From Liopterus haemorrhoidalis (lineage: Eukaryota; Arthropoda; Insecta; Coleoptera; Dytiscidae): DNA of 64,000 bases. Below the pieces are notes generated by a model, which was given only the letters and a program-made list of their open reading frames with translations, made no database searches and had not been told where the DNA came from. Shown here in pieces: positions 44,117 to 55,576 of this stretch. Both the position numbers and the translations under genes were made by a program. The stretch lies in NCBI GenBank assembly GCA_963971575.1, contig OZ020613.1, forward strand, positions 50,772,250 to 50,836,249, given 5' to 3'. The stretch's first letter is position 1. Each line of letters opens with the position of its first letter.

Positions 44117-45031
44117 ATTGCCTTTTTTATATTATATTGCGAGTTAAGATTATTGTTTACACAATTTATAAGAAATTAAAATTTATTTGTAATAATAAAC
44201 ATTTTGATACATTTATATAGATATTTTTCTTTGTTCCCTTTATGTCCCAATTAAAAATAATGGACTATGTTCATAAACTTTTAGTAAACTTTTGCAGCAC
44301 TATTATCGTATTCATTTGCATGGCTTAAACGTGCTATTAAAATTTAAAATAGTTTATGAGCATAGCCCAGTATTGTATTCTTGAGACTTCCAAACGTATT
44401 ATATTGCATCAATATTAAAATATTTCTTTTAAAATAAAAAAAAAACTACATTTTTCAATTGTGGTATGGAGTGCCGCGCGCGGTAACTAGTGTAATTTTA
44501 TAAGCGCGGTATTCAAAGGGTTAAGCGTAAATTGGATAAAAAATAAAACTGAATATTTGTAAAACAACAAATTGATCCGGCGATCTCAGAAAAAGTAAAA
44601 GAATCTATCTGTAATGAGGTCACAACGATTACTGCCGTTTGTTATAGCGAAAAGTGCGCTTGTGCGCTATGACAAACGGCAGGTGGGGAGAAGGGTAGGG
44701 GCAGAAGTGACAAACGGGAAGGAGAAACGAAAAGTGCGCGTAGCAAATAAAATAATAAAATGAAAGTTCTATGAATACACATAAAAATCATAGGCGGAAC
44801 CCTGATAAATATGGGCGTTGAGCGTTGAGAAAATTTGAAGCTGATTGTATTATTTTTTTTCAAGAAAAATAATTTACCTTTTTCTTAAGTTTCTTTTATG
44901 TTTTAAAATAACAGTTTGCATCAAACAAAAAAATAAATATGTAAAAAGCATTATGTTCCGCGGACCCCCTGAACTTTGCTGCGGACCCCCAAAGGTCCGC
45001 GGACCACACTTTGGGAACCCCTGCTTTAGAA

Positions 45032-45328
45032 TGTACAGTACTGCATTTACTACAAGTTAATATTTTATTTAGACTTAAAACGGTAAACAAAATACAGTGT
45101 TTACAATACCAATAGAGTGTGTCAAAGATGTAAGTTGAATTTATAATACCTATATTTATTTCATTATACAGTGATTTTATTTTACAAAAATAGTGGACAG
45201 TTTCTGTTCTGTTTTAAAATAAATGCATTTTACATTGTTGTCAATTGTGGTAGTGTAGTTATGGAAATGAAAACTGTATATTGCATGATAATATTAATGA
45301 TGCTATTCTGATAAACTCATCTCTATGC
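45032..45328. other. Spacer between two hAT-type elements
   Basis: AT-rich, no gene or repeat recognised. It ends in the left CTCTATGC target copy (45321-45328). Confidence 0.4.
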
Positions 45329-46432
45329 CAGTGGCGTAGCGATGTGGGGGCGGGGGGTGCGGTCCGCCCCGGGCGGCACTTTTTTGGGGCGGCAAAAATC
45401 CTCAATAAATAATATCTTGTAATCTGAACTAGAAATTTGAACCATTTCTTTTCATATTTTTATCGCACCTACAATTTTGACCGATTAAAATAAGCACAGA
45501 ACTTTTTATTATTTAATCTGTGACGGAACCGGGGAATAGCCTTTCTTTAACACGTTAATCGCCACGTCGGCCATATGTGTCTGGCACTAAAGCCTGGAAC
45601 AGAATGCACAGCACGCTACGGCGTCAGCGCGCCGTCATTTGCGACAGCGTTGCGTTAGCGCCGTTGAGAATTTTCGCCTGCACACAATGCAATAATTTTT
45701 AACGCCGTCAGGTGTCACTTGACAACCTATATCTGTGTTTATATGTGCGCTTTCTTTTATTAAAAGTATAATGGATGATGAAGACTTGTGAGTGATGTTA
45801 TTTATGTTGTATGCAAGTTATTTATACATACAAACACTTTATTATTCAGTAAAAACTGAGGTTAGGTGTTCTGCGTCAACGTTCTACGGCGTCAAAAGTT
45901 GGAAGTTGACGAACATTCAGTATCAACGGCGGTCGAACGGCGTAGGACGTTGTCCATTCTGTGCACTTGCGTACGACAGCTTGGGTTTCCCACTTAAGAA
46001 GTTCTACATGCGCTATGTCAGACATATATGTCTGACATGGTTACCTTGCGGTAATTCCCCCGCGTTTTATTTTGTACTCGGATTGTTCACAACGAATATT
46101 CAGCGAGAATCGATTCTTTCATATTAAAGAATAGAGTTCAATATTGTCTAATAACACCTGCAACATCAGTCGTCCAATTCACATGGACTAAATTAACTTG
46201 CTACAATTCATTATTTTCTTTAAGTGCGTGTTGTGAAATTATTGAACATTCTCGAAACTCGAAAAATTGTATGTAATCTCAGTGGTGTAGCATAGCGGAG
46301 ACGGTGGTGGCGGCTCTTTTTTGGGGCGGCAAATTCTGTAAATTTTTGAGCCTTTAAGATTTAAATACCTAAATAAGGGGGCGGCGAAATTGGCATCCGC
46401 CCCGGGCGGCTGAAACTCACGCTACGCCACTG
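45329..46432. mobile_element. Non-autonomous hAT-type element with perfect 8-bp duplication
   Basis: 1104 bp with ends CAGTGGCGTAGCG and CGCTACGCCACTG. It is flanked by identical CTCTATGC at 45321-45328 and 46433-46440, with TA in the centre as in Buster-type targets. Next to both ends are GGGGCGGC and CCGCCCCGGGCGGC blocks. A related end, CAGTGGTGTAGC, recurs internally at 46281, so a short element may be nested near the right end. No transposase is encoded. It contains a 24-bp perfect palindrome (46015-46038). Confidence 0.88.
46015..46038. repeat. 24-bp perfect palindrome
   Basis: The sequence is ATGTCAGACATA followed by its exact reverse complement TATGTCTGACAT, inside the non-autonomous hAT element. 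Confidence 0.9.
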
Positions 46433-46440
46433 CTCTATGC

Positions 46441-46739
46441 ACGTAACTTACAAAGTTATAAGCAGGTTGGTTACGATCTTATGATTCTTATAAACGTGGT
46501 TACGATCACTGCTTTTACATAGAATGGTAGCCAAATTCATTGTGTAATTTATATCTAATATTAAATTTCTTCTTCTTCTTCTTCTTCTGATTTGTTGGCT
46601 TTATAACATTTGTAAACAGGGCTAGAAAAAACATCACAACACTACAAAATGATCTTCTGCTTAATAGGATGGAAGCTGATGGTCAATTATTTAGTATCAG
46701 AATAATTTTTTTTAAATAATAATGCATGTGTGTTTTTTA
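46441..46739. other. Spacer with (TTC)n microsatellite
   Basis: About seven TTC units at 46566-46588. The rest is AT-rich. The left end of the Harbinger element should lie here, but no inverted repeat was recognised. Confidence 0.5.
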
Positions 46740-47795
46740 GGTGTAATTCTGCTGAAGGGCGGAAAACGTTTGAAGAAAAATGGGCTCAGTTGGCCAGCTG
46801 AGCTCAATAATATTGATGACACCCCTAAAAAAGACGTACCAGAGTGGCAAAGGGTAATATGATTTACATATTATTAAATTCTAATTCTAATACTGATATC
46901 ATTATAGGTATGGACACATTTGAAAAATAAAACAAAATCAAAAGCAAGTGCCATTAGCAGGCATGCTAGAGGAACGGGAGGTGGTCCGCCAACCACACAA
47001 TTGACTGATTTTGAAGAGAGGGCGACCAGTTTAATTGTCTTCGAATCTATTGAAGGCCTAGATGTCGAAGAACTGGGGTTCGGTGATCCACTACCTGTTC
47101 CCACCATAATGATAAATGTAGAGGACGTAGGTCAGCCTTCTACGAGTAGCGTCAGTCAGCCTTCTACGAGTAGCGTCGTATTGCCAGTGGTATGTGCTTA
47201 ATAACAATTTATTATTGTCATCCGCACGCGCATATTTTGTAAAAGTAGATTAAAATTACTCTGTGCTTGTGGTCGAGGATAATAAACCGTTGAAAATTAC
47301 TACAAAAAATATATATTATGTGTAAATAACCCAACTTTTTTTTTATTAGTTTCGAAAGGAGGTGACGCCAATAAGCAGTCGTGCATCGACTCCTGTCAGC
47401 GAAGAAGAGAGTGAGTTAATTTTTTTTTTTTTTTATTTAATATTTTATTGGTCATTATTTTTCAAGTTAAAAGATATGTATATAAGAGTTTCCAAGATAA
47501 ATGTATTTTATTTTATAGCTGAACCTTGACCAAAGAAACGGAGGGTCAATGACAGGCTGAGGGTACTTGAGACGTAAAAATTCAAGAGGAACAGCGAGAT
47601 CTCCTGCAGACGCAGCTGGCAGGCATAAACAATAGTCTGGCACATATTTTAAATGCACTCAACAGTATTGTGCATCTGCAGCAGACAAATATTAGCACGA
47701 TGGCTTCAATGGCATCATCACTAGGATCAGTAGAGAGAATTGCAGATGCCCTTGATGCAATTGTGCAAAACCGCACGACGGTATATTTAGATTAA
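46740..47795 (+). pseudogene. Harbinger Myb/SANT-like DNA-binding protein, spliced, broken
   Basis: The accessory protein of Harbinger elements. Exons visible: about 46740-46853 (GRKTFEEKWAQLAS, then LNNIDDTPKKDVPEWQR in a shifted frame), 46908-47189 (VWTHLKNKTKSKASAISRHA, ending in PSTSSV repeats), 47350-47410, and 47519-47795 (PKKRRVNDRLRV, then a coiled coil ending VERIADALDAIVQNRTT). Each junction has GT/AG borders, and the first joins WQR to VWTHL in frame. Damage: a frameshift near 46800 and stops near 47529 and 47576. It normally helps the transposase bind DNA and enter the nucleus. Its 3' end faces the transposase gene (47862-48335). Confidence 0.72.
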
Positions 47796-47861
47796 TTTTG
47801 TTTTTGTTTTTATTACGATTTTTATTTTATAATATATTTTGACATGTATTTTATTTTTATT

Positions 47862-48335
47862 TTATAAATTAAAATATTCATTGACATATTGTTCTCTTGT
47901 TATTTGACCTTCACGCCGAAATTCTCCATCCTTTATATTATCGTTTAAGGGCGGAAGCATGTCCACCTCCTCTCTTATCATTACAGCATCTTCATTCCCT
48001 AGGTGCCGTAATGCTATGTTATGTAGGATAGCACACGCAGTTATAATTTTTGAGGCAGTGTGTGGGGCATAGTGCAGCGTCCGATCTTTCATCAAGCAGC
48101 TAAAAAAATACAACAATTATTTATAGTAATTCCCTAGTTAAAAAAATGATATGTCATACCGAAATCTTCCTTTTAAAAGACCAATACATCGTTCAATACT
48201 ACTGCGCACTGTACACAGTCGAGTGTTGTATGCCTCTTCAGGGGAATTTGGTTCCGTAACTCCCGTTAATACGCACGTTGATAGTGGGCAGCTTTTTGCC
48301 TGAAACGACGTAAAGGGCCAAGCTGTCCTCATGGC
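47862..48335 (-). pseudogene. Harbinger transposase C-terminus (DDE_4), truncated
   Basis: Two exons on the minus strand. 48335-48160 has PLSTCVLTGVTEPNSPEEAYN and RSSIERCIGLLKGRF with the catalytic Glu; a GTATGA donor follows. 48099-47862 has LMKDRTLHYAPHTASKII and ACAILHNIALRHLG and ends NEYFNL. Splicing restores the frame exactly at the Arg of GRFR. The N-terminal two thirds, with both catalytic Asp, is missing: the sequence is cut at about 48336 where an LTR element's gag begins. It would have cut the element ends at short TTA-like targets. Convergent orientation with the Myb-like gene fits Harbinger layout. Confidence 0.8.
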
Positions 48336-48360
48336 CGCTTATTCGTTTTTTTTGTAGTGC

Positions 48361-49382
48361 GCTCTACCGGCCGCGGGCGCGGCGTTTCTTCGAGCGGCAA
48401 AATGTTGTTCGGCGACTGGAGGCTCCGGTGTTGGCCGTGTCGCATAGCGTGGTGCTTGCGCTTGTGTTTCCCTAGCGTATCTTGGGGCTGGGTAGGGCCT
48501 GTCGCCTGTGTAACGAAGCGCTGGAGGCCCGTCTCTGGCATAACGAGGCGCTGGTTGCGGCCCGTCTCTTGAATGACGAGGCTCTGGGGGAGGGCCGTCG
48601 CTAGTACAGCGCGAGGCCTGCTGCTGCCGTGCTGGTGCTGAGCGTAACGTCTCGACCGGTCCGGCCTCGAATAGGATGTCATCGAGGTCCGTGGCAAGAT
48701 CGATCAGCTCGTCGAAGCTTTCTACCCGTCGCTGTGCGATAGCGGCGCGTTAGTTAGTCCTCATCAGCCCTATGGTCGTCTCGAGCGTGCCGACTTCGGA
48801 CGAGTGACACCGGTGCGCGAGAGCCATCTTCCTGGCTAGGAAGTCCCTGCCGGTTTCGCGAGGGCCTTGCGGATCCATCAGCACGAAGACATATATTTGT
48901 TTTCTCACCTGCGTTCCGTCAAACTTGGCGATGAAGCGTTTGCGGAACGTGTTCCACTGTGTCGGAACGTTCAGAATGGGATCTATCCATCGGCGGGCCT
49001 CCCCGGCGAGGTATTCCCTCATGTGTTGGAAAAATTCCGGCTCCACGTACCCCATGTCTTGGAAATATGTCTCCATCTGAGACATGAAGCGCACCGGGTC
49101 TTCTTCCATTCTCCCGCTGAATGGGGCGGGACGTGTTGGAGGTATTGCTGGGCGCCAACGGAAATATTGAGCGCCGGCCAGTCCTTCCCGTAAGACTTTG
49201 GCCAGCTCAGCGATCGGATCGTACACCGGTTGTTCTCTAGCGCTATTATGCGCTATTGGAGAGGTGCTATCGTACACCGGAGGAGCCATGTCCACGTCGG
49301 CGACGAACGCCTCGTCGGTTACCTGGGAGAACCGGGGTCTAGCTTTGCGAGACGGCATAGTTCTCTGGGTCTTGCTGCGCAT
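48361..49382 (-). pseudogene. gag of Gypsy-like LTR element, copy 2
   Basis: Starts MRSKTQRTMPSRKARP just after the primer site. A capsid-type region runs through PFSGRMEEDPVRFMSQME, EYLAGEARRWIDPIL and FRKRFIAKFDG, the pattern of retrotransposon Gag proteins. TAA at 48750-48752 interrupts it after TIGLMRTN. The same frame then continues as RAAIAQRRVESFDELIDLA and a Pro/Arg-rich segment with degenerate repeats of the form PAPRYARDG. It ends near 48361, where the element is joined to Harbinger sequence. No zinc knuckle or pol was seen, so the element is truncated. Confidence 0.78.
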
Positions 49383-49395
49383 CACAGCTTCTGAA

Positions 49396-49413
49396 GCCCC
49401 ACGTTGGGCGCCA
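49396..49413 (-). promoter_or_regulatory. Primer-binding site, LTR element copy 2
   Basis: The minus strand reads TGGCGCCCAACGTGGGGC between the LTR (TG at 49416) and gag. Confidence 0.65.
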
Positions 49414-49415
49414 CT

Positions 49416-50520
49416 TGTTGCGGGATTGACTCTGACAAGGGGGGTGAGGCCTAGGGGAGTAACCACTACTACCGGCCACGGCTAGCGAGGATGAACTATG
49501 CACGTCGACTAGACGCCCTGAAAGATAACACTTGATTCCCCAGGGTTTGAAAATAATAAGCGGACAGTTTGGTTTTAACAGATTTATTGATTATAATTGG
49601 AAAAATAATGAATAACCATATTAGACGACATTAATAATAGAGAATAGCAAATAACAGTGAACAACAAATAAGGAAAGGAAGAGAAAGGAAAAGACGGGTA
49701 AATTCGTCAAATGGCATTCGTCGCTCGACACAGTGTTTAGGGCGTCGAAGCAGAGCCGAAGAGTTTGAAAAGGCGGCGTCTTAATCTCTTGTTTCTTGTG
49801 GTAGCACCAGGAGTAGCTGGTGGGACTTGTGAACGGTCTAACTTTGGAGTGGTGACCGATGAGTTCGGAGTGGTGACCGATAAGTTCGGAGTGGCGACCG
49901 CTGAACTTGGATGGGTGACCGTCAAAGGCGACAGCGGTACGAGCGGACGCATCGTGTCTTTGAGCGGTGTTGGCGGCGAGAAGCAGCGAATCCTGGGGTC
50001 GCCTGCTTCGTAGAGTGCCTTCCTCACAGCCTTCTTGATGTCCTGCTAGGCTTTTGGCGCTTCGTAGAGCCGTAAATTCCGTCTATAGTTCCACGCGGCG
50101 GTGAGGCGACGGCGCGATTCGGTAACTCTCTTCTTCGGTGCCAGCGTGGACGGCTGAACGGCCGTGTACACGCTAGACCTTCTCGGTGATGGTATTCGGG
50201 TCGTAGCGGTCTGCAGCAGCGCTACAGAACGGGCGACGACGGGTATCGGCGGTGAAGTCGGCTTCGGAATGCGGCGGCGGCCGTGCGTTCGTAGCCGGGG
50301 TACGAACGGAACGGCGGCAGGCAAGACGGCTACGGACGTAGACGTGGCTTGACGATGCGAAAGTGGACGTGACGTGACGTGGCGATGACGGATGTGGACG
50401 TGACGTGAAGACGATGGATGAAGACGTCTCGTGAAGAGTATTCACGCTACGTATCGGTGAGGTCCGCTAAACCGTCAGCGGACGGGACACAGACACGCCA
50501 AAAACGGTCAGCGCACTTTG
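49416..50520 (-). repeat. LTR of Gypsy-like element, copy 2
   Basis: Near-copy of 216-1318, including the 21-bp GGTGACC array (49845-49930) and the AATAAA-type signal near the inner edge. The outer edge is uncertain for the same reason as in copy 1. It lacks the 41-bp LINE tail. Confidence 0.7.
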
Positions 50521-50699
50521 TGAACGTGAACGATGACAGAATTAATTACAAGTTCCGCTAAAGGCGTCAGCGTTACTTCGGAATCGTTGCTGGTCTCAGT
50601 TTCACTTTCACATGGATTAATGCAAAAACTATCTACAACATTATCAATTTTACCTTCTTTTAGCAAGAATTCTTTTTCGCATTTCTTAGCATGGTTACA
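50521..50699 (-). pseudogene. DD82E transposase C-terminal tail, second copy
   Basis: On the minus strand it encodes NHAKKCEKEFLLKEGKID and NVVDSFCINPCESETET, the same tail as at 1391-1560. It is cut at 50699 by LINE copy D. The adjoining LTR junction is the same as in copy 1. Confidence 0.85.
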
Positions 50700-52540
50700 C
50701 ATGAGGATATTCCGAGCTTGACCGTAGACGAAGAGGTGAATCATTTCACGGACTCCATCATAAGCGCGGCTAAAAACAGCATACCGCTGTCATCCACTCA
50801 GCCCCGTAGAGTTCCCGTTCCCTGGTGGAACGAGGAATGCGACTTGGCGCTACGTGAAAGGAGACACCTCTTTAATACTTTCCGTCGTTGTCCAACAGAG
50901 GAAAACATGATAGCTTTCCAACGAGCGAAAGCTCGTGCTAAGAGGATTGTGAAAGAAAGCAAGCGCGAATCATGGCGTAAATACGTGTCTACCGTTACAG
51001 TTGGCCACTGGAGTGGCCCAAAGTTTGGGAGAAGGTCCGGAAAATATCCGGTCTAAATACAGCTACAGCCATTGCTGGTCTGTCGGTAAATGGTAACGTA
51101 GTTACCTCAGCGGTCGAAATTGCTAACACTTTGGCGTCTCATTTCGCATTTAATTCTAGCTCTCAACACTACCCACCCGAGTTTTTAACTCGTAAAGCAG
51201 GTCAAGAATCTATACCTCTTAATTTCTTCTCCAGAGATGACGAGGTATAAACCTGCTTTTATCTCGTGAAGAGCTAGATAGCGGGATGTCAAAGTGTAAG
51301 GATAGCTCTCCTGGTCCAGATGCGATACATTATCGTATGATCCGCAATCTTCCGAAATCATCTAAGTCTAGGCTTTTGATGTCTATAATAGGATATGGAC
51401 TGAGGGCAAGTGCCCGACCAAGTGGAAGGAATCTCATATAATTCCTATCCCCAAAGTCGGGAAAGATAAACACTTGCCCTCTAGCTATAAACCAATATCA
51501 CTGACCAGTTGTCTCTGCAAGCTCATGGAGCGAATGATCAGCAAGCGTCTGATTTGGTTTTTAGAATCAAACGACTTGCTGGCCAACACACAGTGCGGCT
51601 TTCGCCGTCACCGCTTAACAGCAGATCACCTGGTCAGTCTAGATACAGCTATCAGGAATGCTTTCGATGAAAACAAACACCTGGTAGCTGTGTTTTTCGA
51701 TATTGAGATAGCCTATGACACTGCATGGATTTATGGGATTCTCCATACTTTGCATTCCTGGGGTCTCCGGGGACGCTTGGTGTTCTTTATAAAAGACTTC
51801 ATGTCGAACCGGCGCTTCAGGGTGCGGATGGGAAATACCCTGTCACACATGTTCGCTCTGGACAATGGGGTCCCACAGGGCTCCATACTGAGCGTTACGC
51901 TATTTTTGATTGCCATTAACAGTGCAGCTTCATGTATTCGATTACCTGTACAGAGTTCGATATTTGTCGACGACATTGGTATCTTTGTCGCCGGACAAAA
52001 GACTAGTACAATCGAACGTCAGCTCCAGCTGACCATCAATCGTCTCGATACATGGGCAACCGAAAATAGCTTCAAATTCTCGACCAGCAAAACTGTTTGT
52101 GTCCATTTTTGTAGGAAAAGGGGTGTCCATCCCAACCCTACACTCACGCTAAATGGAACACAGTTACCATTTACCGATACTGCCAGATTTCTGGGTCTCG
52201 TGTTTGACACTCGTCTTACTTGGCGGGCACATTTTTTGTCCGTCAAGAAAAAATGCCAAAAGTCGCTCAATTTGTTGCGGGTCCTCAGTCACAAGACATG
52301 GGGTGCAGACCGCACTGTCATGTTGAGTTCATATCGTTCTCTAGTGCGCTCTAAGCTGGACTATGGATGTCTAGCTTATGGGTCAGCTAAACACCAAGAG
52401 ATAAGAATTCTCGACACTGTACATCACACTGGGGTTAGATTGGCCACTGGTGCATTTCGCACCAGCCCAATACCAAGCATGCTGGGTGAAGCAGGCGAAC
52501 CGTCACTGTACAATCGTCGTAAAATTCTATCCTTGCGGTA

Positions 52541-55500
52541 GGGGAAGATTGGGACCCTTCGTACACGGGGCACATCCATACAGAAGGTATTATTTAAAAA
52601 CCGCGCGAAACAGCAAAAATTCTTGTTAACGTGTGCGTAGCACTTGTACAGTGAAGCGCGTCAACGGGATTTGAAAACAGTGTGACTGCCGTAAGCGAAG
52701 GAACAAGACGTAACGTGTTTCGACAGCATGTAAGTAATTTTCATTACGTAGTTTGCAGCTCTTATACATTTTCTTACATATTCATTTCTAATACAATGTT
52801 ATTTTTTTAAGTAAATTTACTATGTAAATAATATATTGTAATAATGATTTTTAGTCTATGTGCAACGAATTTTTTGACATGTCACATATATTTCGTAAAT
52901 TTTGGGGCACATTCATACACATATATAGGGGGCAGATTCGTCCGTGTACGAATGTACCCCATAGATACCTATGCATTTGTTTGTTTTTTTTACAGAGCCA
53001 TGGTGCGAAAATATAAGAAGAAGGAGACGAGAAGCGGTGAAGTAGATGAAGAGGCAATGTCCTCCGCTATTAAAGAAGTGTTAGAAGGCAGACTATCTTA
53101 CAGAAAATCTGCGAATAAATACAACATAAAGAAAACAACCTTAGAAAGTCGCATTAAAAAAATACGGAATAATCCATCTGATGTACATGAATCTACTCAT
53201 CGCACTTTCAGTTGTAAATATACCTCCTGTCAAGTGTTTTCATCCAAGGAGGAGACTCTTTTGAACAAATACATTGTGGATTGCTGTAAAATGCATTATG
53301 GGTTAACAATAACACAAGTTAGAAGATTTGCGTACGAATTTGCAAAAGAAAACAATATCAAATATCCATCAAAATGGGATGAGAATGAGATCGCCGGTAT
53401 CGACTGGATGCATGGCTTTCGAAAACGTAATGCCAACTTAAGTTTGCGGAAGCCTGAGAACACCAGTGCTGCTAGGTCGTTTGGGTTTAATAAGACAGCT
53501 GTAATTGAATTCTATAAAAACCTTGAAATACTTTACGGTCGACATAAGTTTACTGCAGAATTTTTAATTTTGATGAATCAGGCATATCAACAGTGCTTAA
53601 TTGTCCTAAAATTTTGGCAGAAAAGACTCAAAAACGAGTTGGCCAGCTTGTTTCGGCAGAAAGAGGGGAACTCGTTACTTTTGGTGGCATTATATCTGCA
53701 AGTGGGAACACAGTTCCTCCACTATTTGTGTTTCCACGAGTTCATTTTAAAGGTGCACCTGAAGCCAGTATGGAAGGAGCTCCGTAATGCAGCATGGGCG
53801 TTGCTACGAGAAGTGGCTGGATCAATTCACAGATTTTTGTAGATGTATTAAAGCATATACAAAAATTTACACTTAGCTCTAAAGAAAATCCTATTTTAAT
53901 ATTATGTGACAATCACGAAAGCCATGTGACATTAGAAGCCATCAACTATGCCCGCGAAAATGGCATAGTTTACCTTTCTTTTCCGCCGCACACATCGCAT
54001 CGTCTCCAACCTTTGGATGTTGGAGTATTTGGACCTTTTAAGTCAAAATTGAAGACGGCCTTTAATGACTGGCATATTTCTAATCCAGGGAAAACCCTTA
54101 GTATCTACCATATTCCGAAAATTCCATACCATATTCCACAGCAAAAAATATCGTGAGTGGGTTCACAAAACCAGGAATATGGCCCTTCAACAAATTGGCT
54201 TTCAGTGAAGATGAGTTTGCTGCCGTTCAAGTTTATAAATCTGCTGAGTCTCAACTAGACACCACAGATGAGAATGTTTCTATGAGTGTGGAACAAATTA
54301 CAGCGTCACCAATTGCCTCTTCGTCATTACATGAGCCTATGTCCGTACAATCAACTAGTGCTGTTACAACTCCACCATACTTAAAAGCATCTACAAGCAC
54401 AATCTTAAAAACACCAGAAATGGTTCGTCCATATCCGAAGACTGAAAAAAAAACACAAACTAAAAAAGGAAGACAGCCAGGGAAGTCTAGAATCTACACC
54501 GACACTCCAGAAAAAAATAGACTAGAAGAGTTACAAGAAAATAAAGAAACGAAGAGATCTGAGCAAGAAAAGAGGCTAAGAGCTAAAGAAATGAAGCGTG
54601 CACTGACGTTTTTAACTGAAACAAATTTGAAAAAACCAAAGAAAAGTCAGAAGAAGACAGAAATAAAGTGGGAAAGTAGTGATTCGGACCTTAGTATTAG
54701 TTTAAGAGAAAGTTCTACGTCAAGTATTGAAATGCTTGAAGCAAATGAGGATTATCAAACTGACGTTGATATTACACCTGAAAATTAAAAATTAGAGACA
54801 AAAATTTTATTATAGTAAAATTTGAGAGAAAAAAGTCTGTTGTATATTATGTAGGGCAAGTGATAAGTCATTACAGTCAGACAGAATTCAAGGTCTCATT
54901 TTTGAGAAAAAAACCAGGTTCATGGACGTTTGTCTTCCCAAATATTATCGATGAAGCATTGGTTGATATTACTGATGTAGTTTTAATATTACCAAATCCC
55001 ATTTCTTCTAACACAGCTTGGACATCTACTATGTTCAATTTTTTAGCAGACTTAACTTCATATAATTTGCAGTAGGTAATTATTTCAAGACTTCATGTTA
55101 ACTTTTGATCTCATTTGAACCAAATTAGAATAAAAAATAAATGCAATACTATAACTACTTTTTCAAGCTAGGTTCTATTTTTGTAATTTTAAGTTATATT
55201 GATTACTATAATTTATATTATTATAAATAAGAATACTATAATTTGTTTTGTTTTCCTCATTTTTATTATAAATAAATGTTTGGTACTATAATTCTTGTAT
55301 TTAAAACTTATGTCCCAACCTGCTCCATAGTGTACTTAAGTGCCCCATATCATGTACGAAAGTACCCCTTTCGAGGGGTACATTCGTACATTTTCCATAT
55401 TTAAAAAAAAGTATCATAATTAGATTTAAGATTAGATTTAAGAACTAAAATCGATAACCTCTTTAAAGCTTAATGTATTTACTATACTTTAAATTTAAAT

Positions 55501-55576
55501 TAATAACATTTAATTCATTTACTGTCACTTGAGATAGAAAAGAACAAAAATTGTACGAAGGGTCCCAATCTTCCCC
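52541..55576 (+). mobile_element. pogo-type DNA transposon inside LINE D
   Basis: 3036 bp with 25-bp perfect terminal inverted repeats beginning GGGGAAGATTGGGACCC, flanked by TA at 52539-52540 and 55577-55578. The empty site (GCGGTATATGGC) is seen in LINE B. Motif GTACGAATGTACCCC recurs in the subterminal regions. A stem-loop of two 18-base arms with one mismatch lies at 55352-55391. The 3' flank 54789-55351 is AT-rich with nothing further. Confidence 0.96.
53000..54788 (+). pseudogene. pogo transposase, frameshifted
   Basis: Start MVRKYKKKETRSGEVDEE at 53000, right after a TTTTTTTTTACAG acceptor, so the 5' UTR is probably spliced. An N-terminal psq-type helix-turn-helix (MSSAIKEVLEGRLSYRKSA, NIKKTTLESRIKK) and a CENP-B-like second domain (ITQVRRFAYEFAKEN, WMHGFRKRN) come first. 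The DDE_1 core has NFDESGIS, ILCDNHESH and HRLQPLDVGVFGP (Asp-Asp-Asp). The C-terminal tail is long and Lys/Ser-rich. Breaks: an indel near 53562, TAA at 53785-53787 and an indel near 54110. It bound and cut the element at TA sites. About 590 codons overall, normal for the family. Confidence 0.9.

Larger units (their letters stand above)
41994..44520 (+). mobile_element. Intact piggyBac transposon (PB1)
   Basis: 2527 bp with terminal repeats CCCTTTAAATACCGCGC and, from the right, CCCTTTGAATACCGCGC (16 of 17 match). It is flanked by TTAA at 41990-41993 and 44521-44524. The 14-mer GTGCCGCGCGCGGT occurs once near each end (42201-42214 and 44471-44484), at unequal distances, as with the asymmetric internal repeats of classical piggyBac. 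The transposase frame is open. It lies upstream of the hAT transposase start. Confidence 0.95.
38898..45023 (-). mobile_element. Buster-like hAT transposon carrying nested piggyBacs
   Basis: Terminal inverted repeats CAGGGGTTTCCAAACTT (38898) and, from the other end, CAGGGGTTCCCAAAGTGTGG (45023). Flanks are CTCTAGGG (38890-38897) and CTTTAGAA (45024-45031), which match at 5 of 8 positions with the central TA kept, as in the Buster nnnTAnnn target. The transposase gene starts at 41893 on the minus strand and is interrupted by a piggyBac at 41208. A second, intact piggyBac lies in its upstream region (41994-44520). The remaining flank 44525-45023 has GC-rich GGACC repeats next to the end and nothing else identified. 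Confidence 0.8.

Noticed and set aside
47467..47776. Minus-strand open frames opposite the Harbinger coiled-coil exon
   Set aside because: They are shadows of the plus-strand exon, which has family features and splice sites.
48329..48697. Minus-strand 122-residue Pro/Arg/His-rich frame
   Set aside because: It is an alternative frame of the repeated gag C-terminus; the frame continuous with the upstream Gag fits better.
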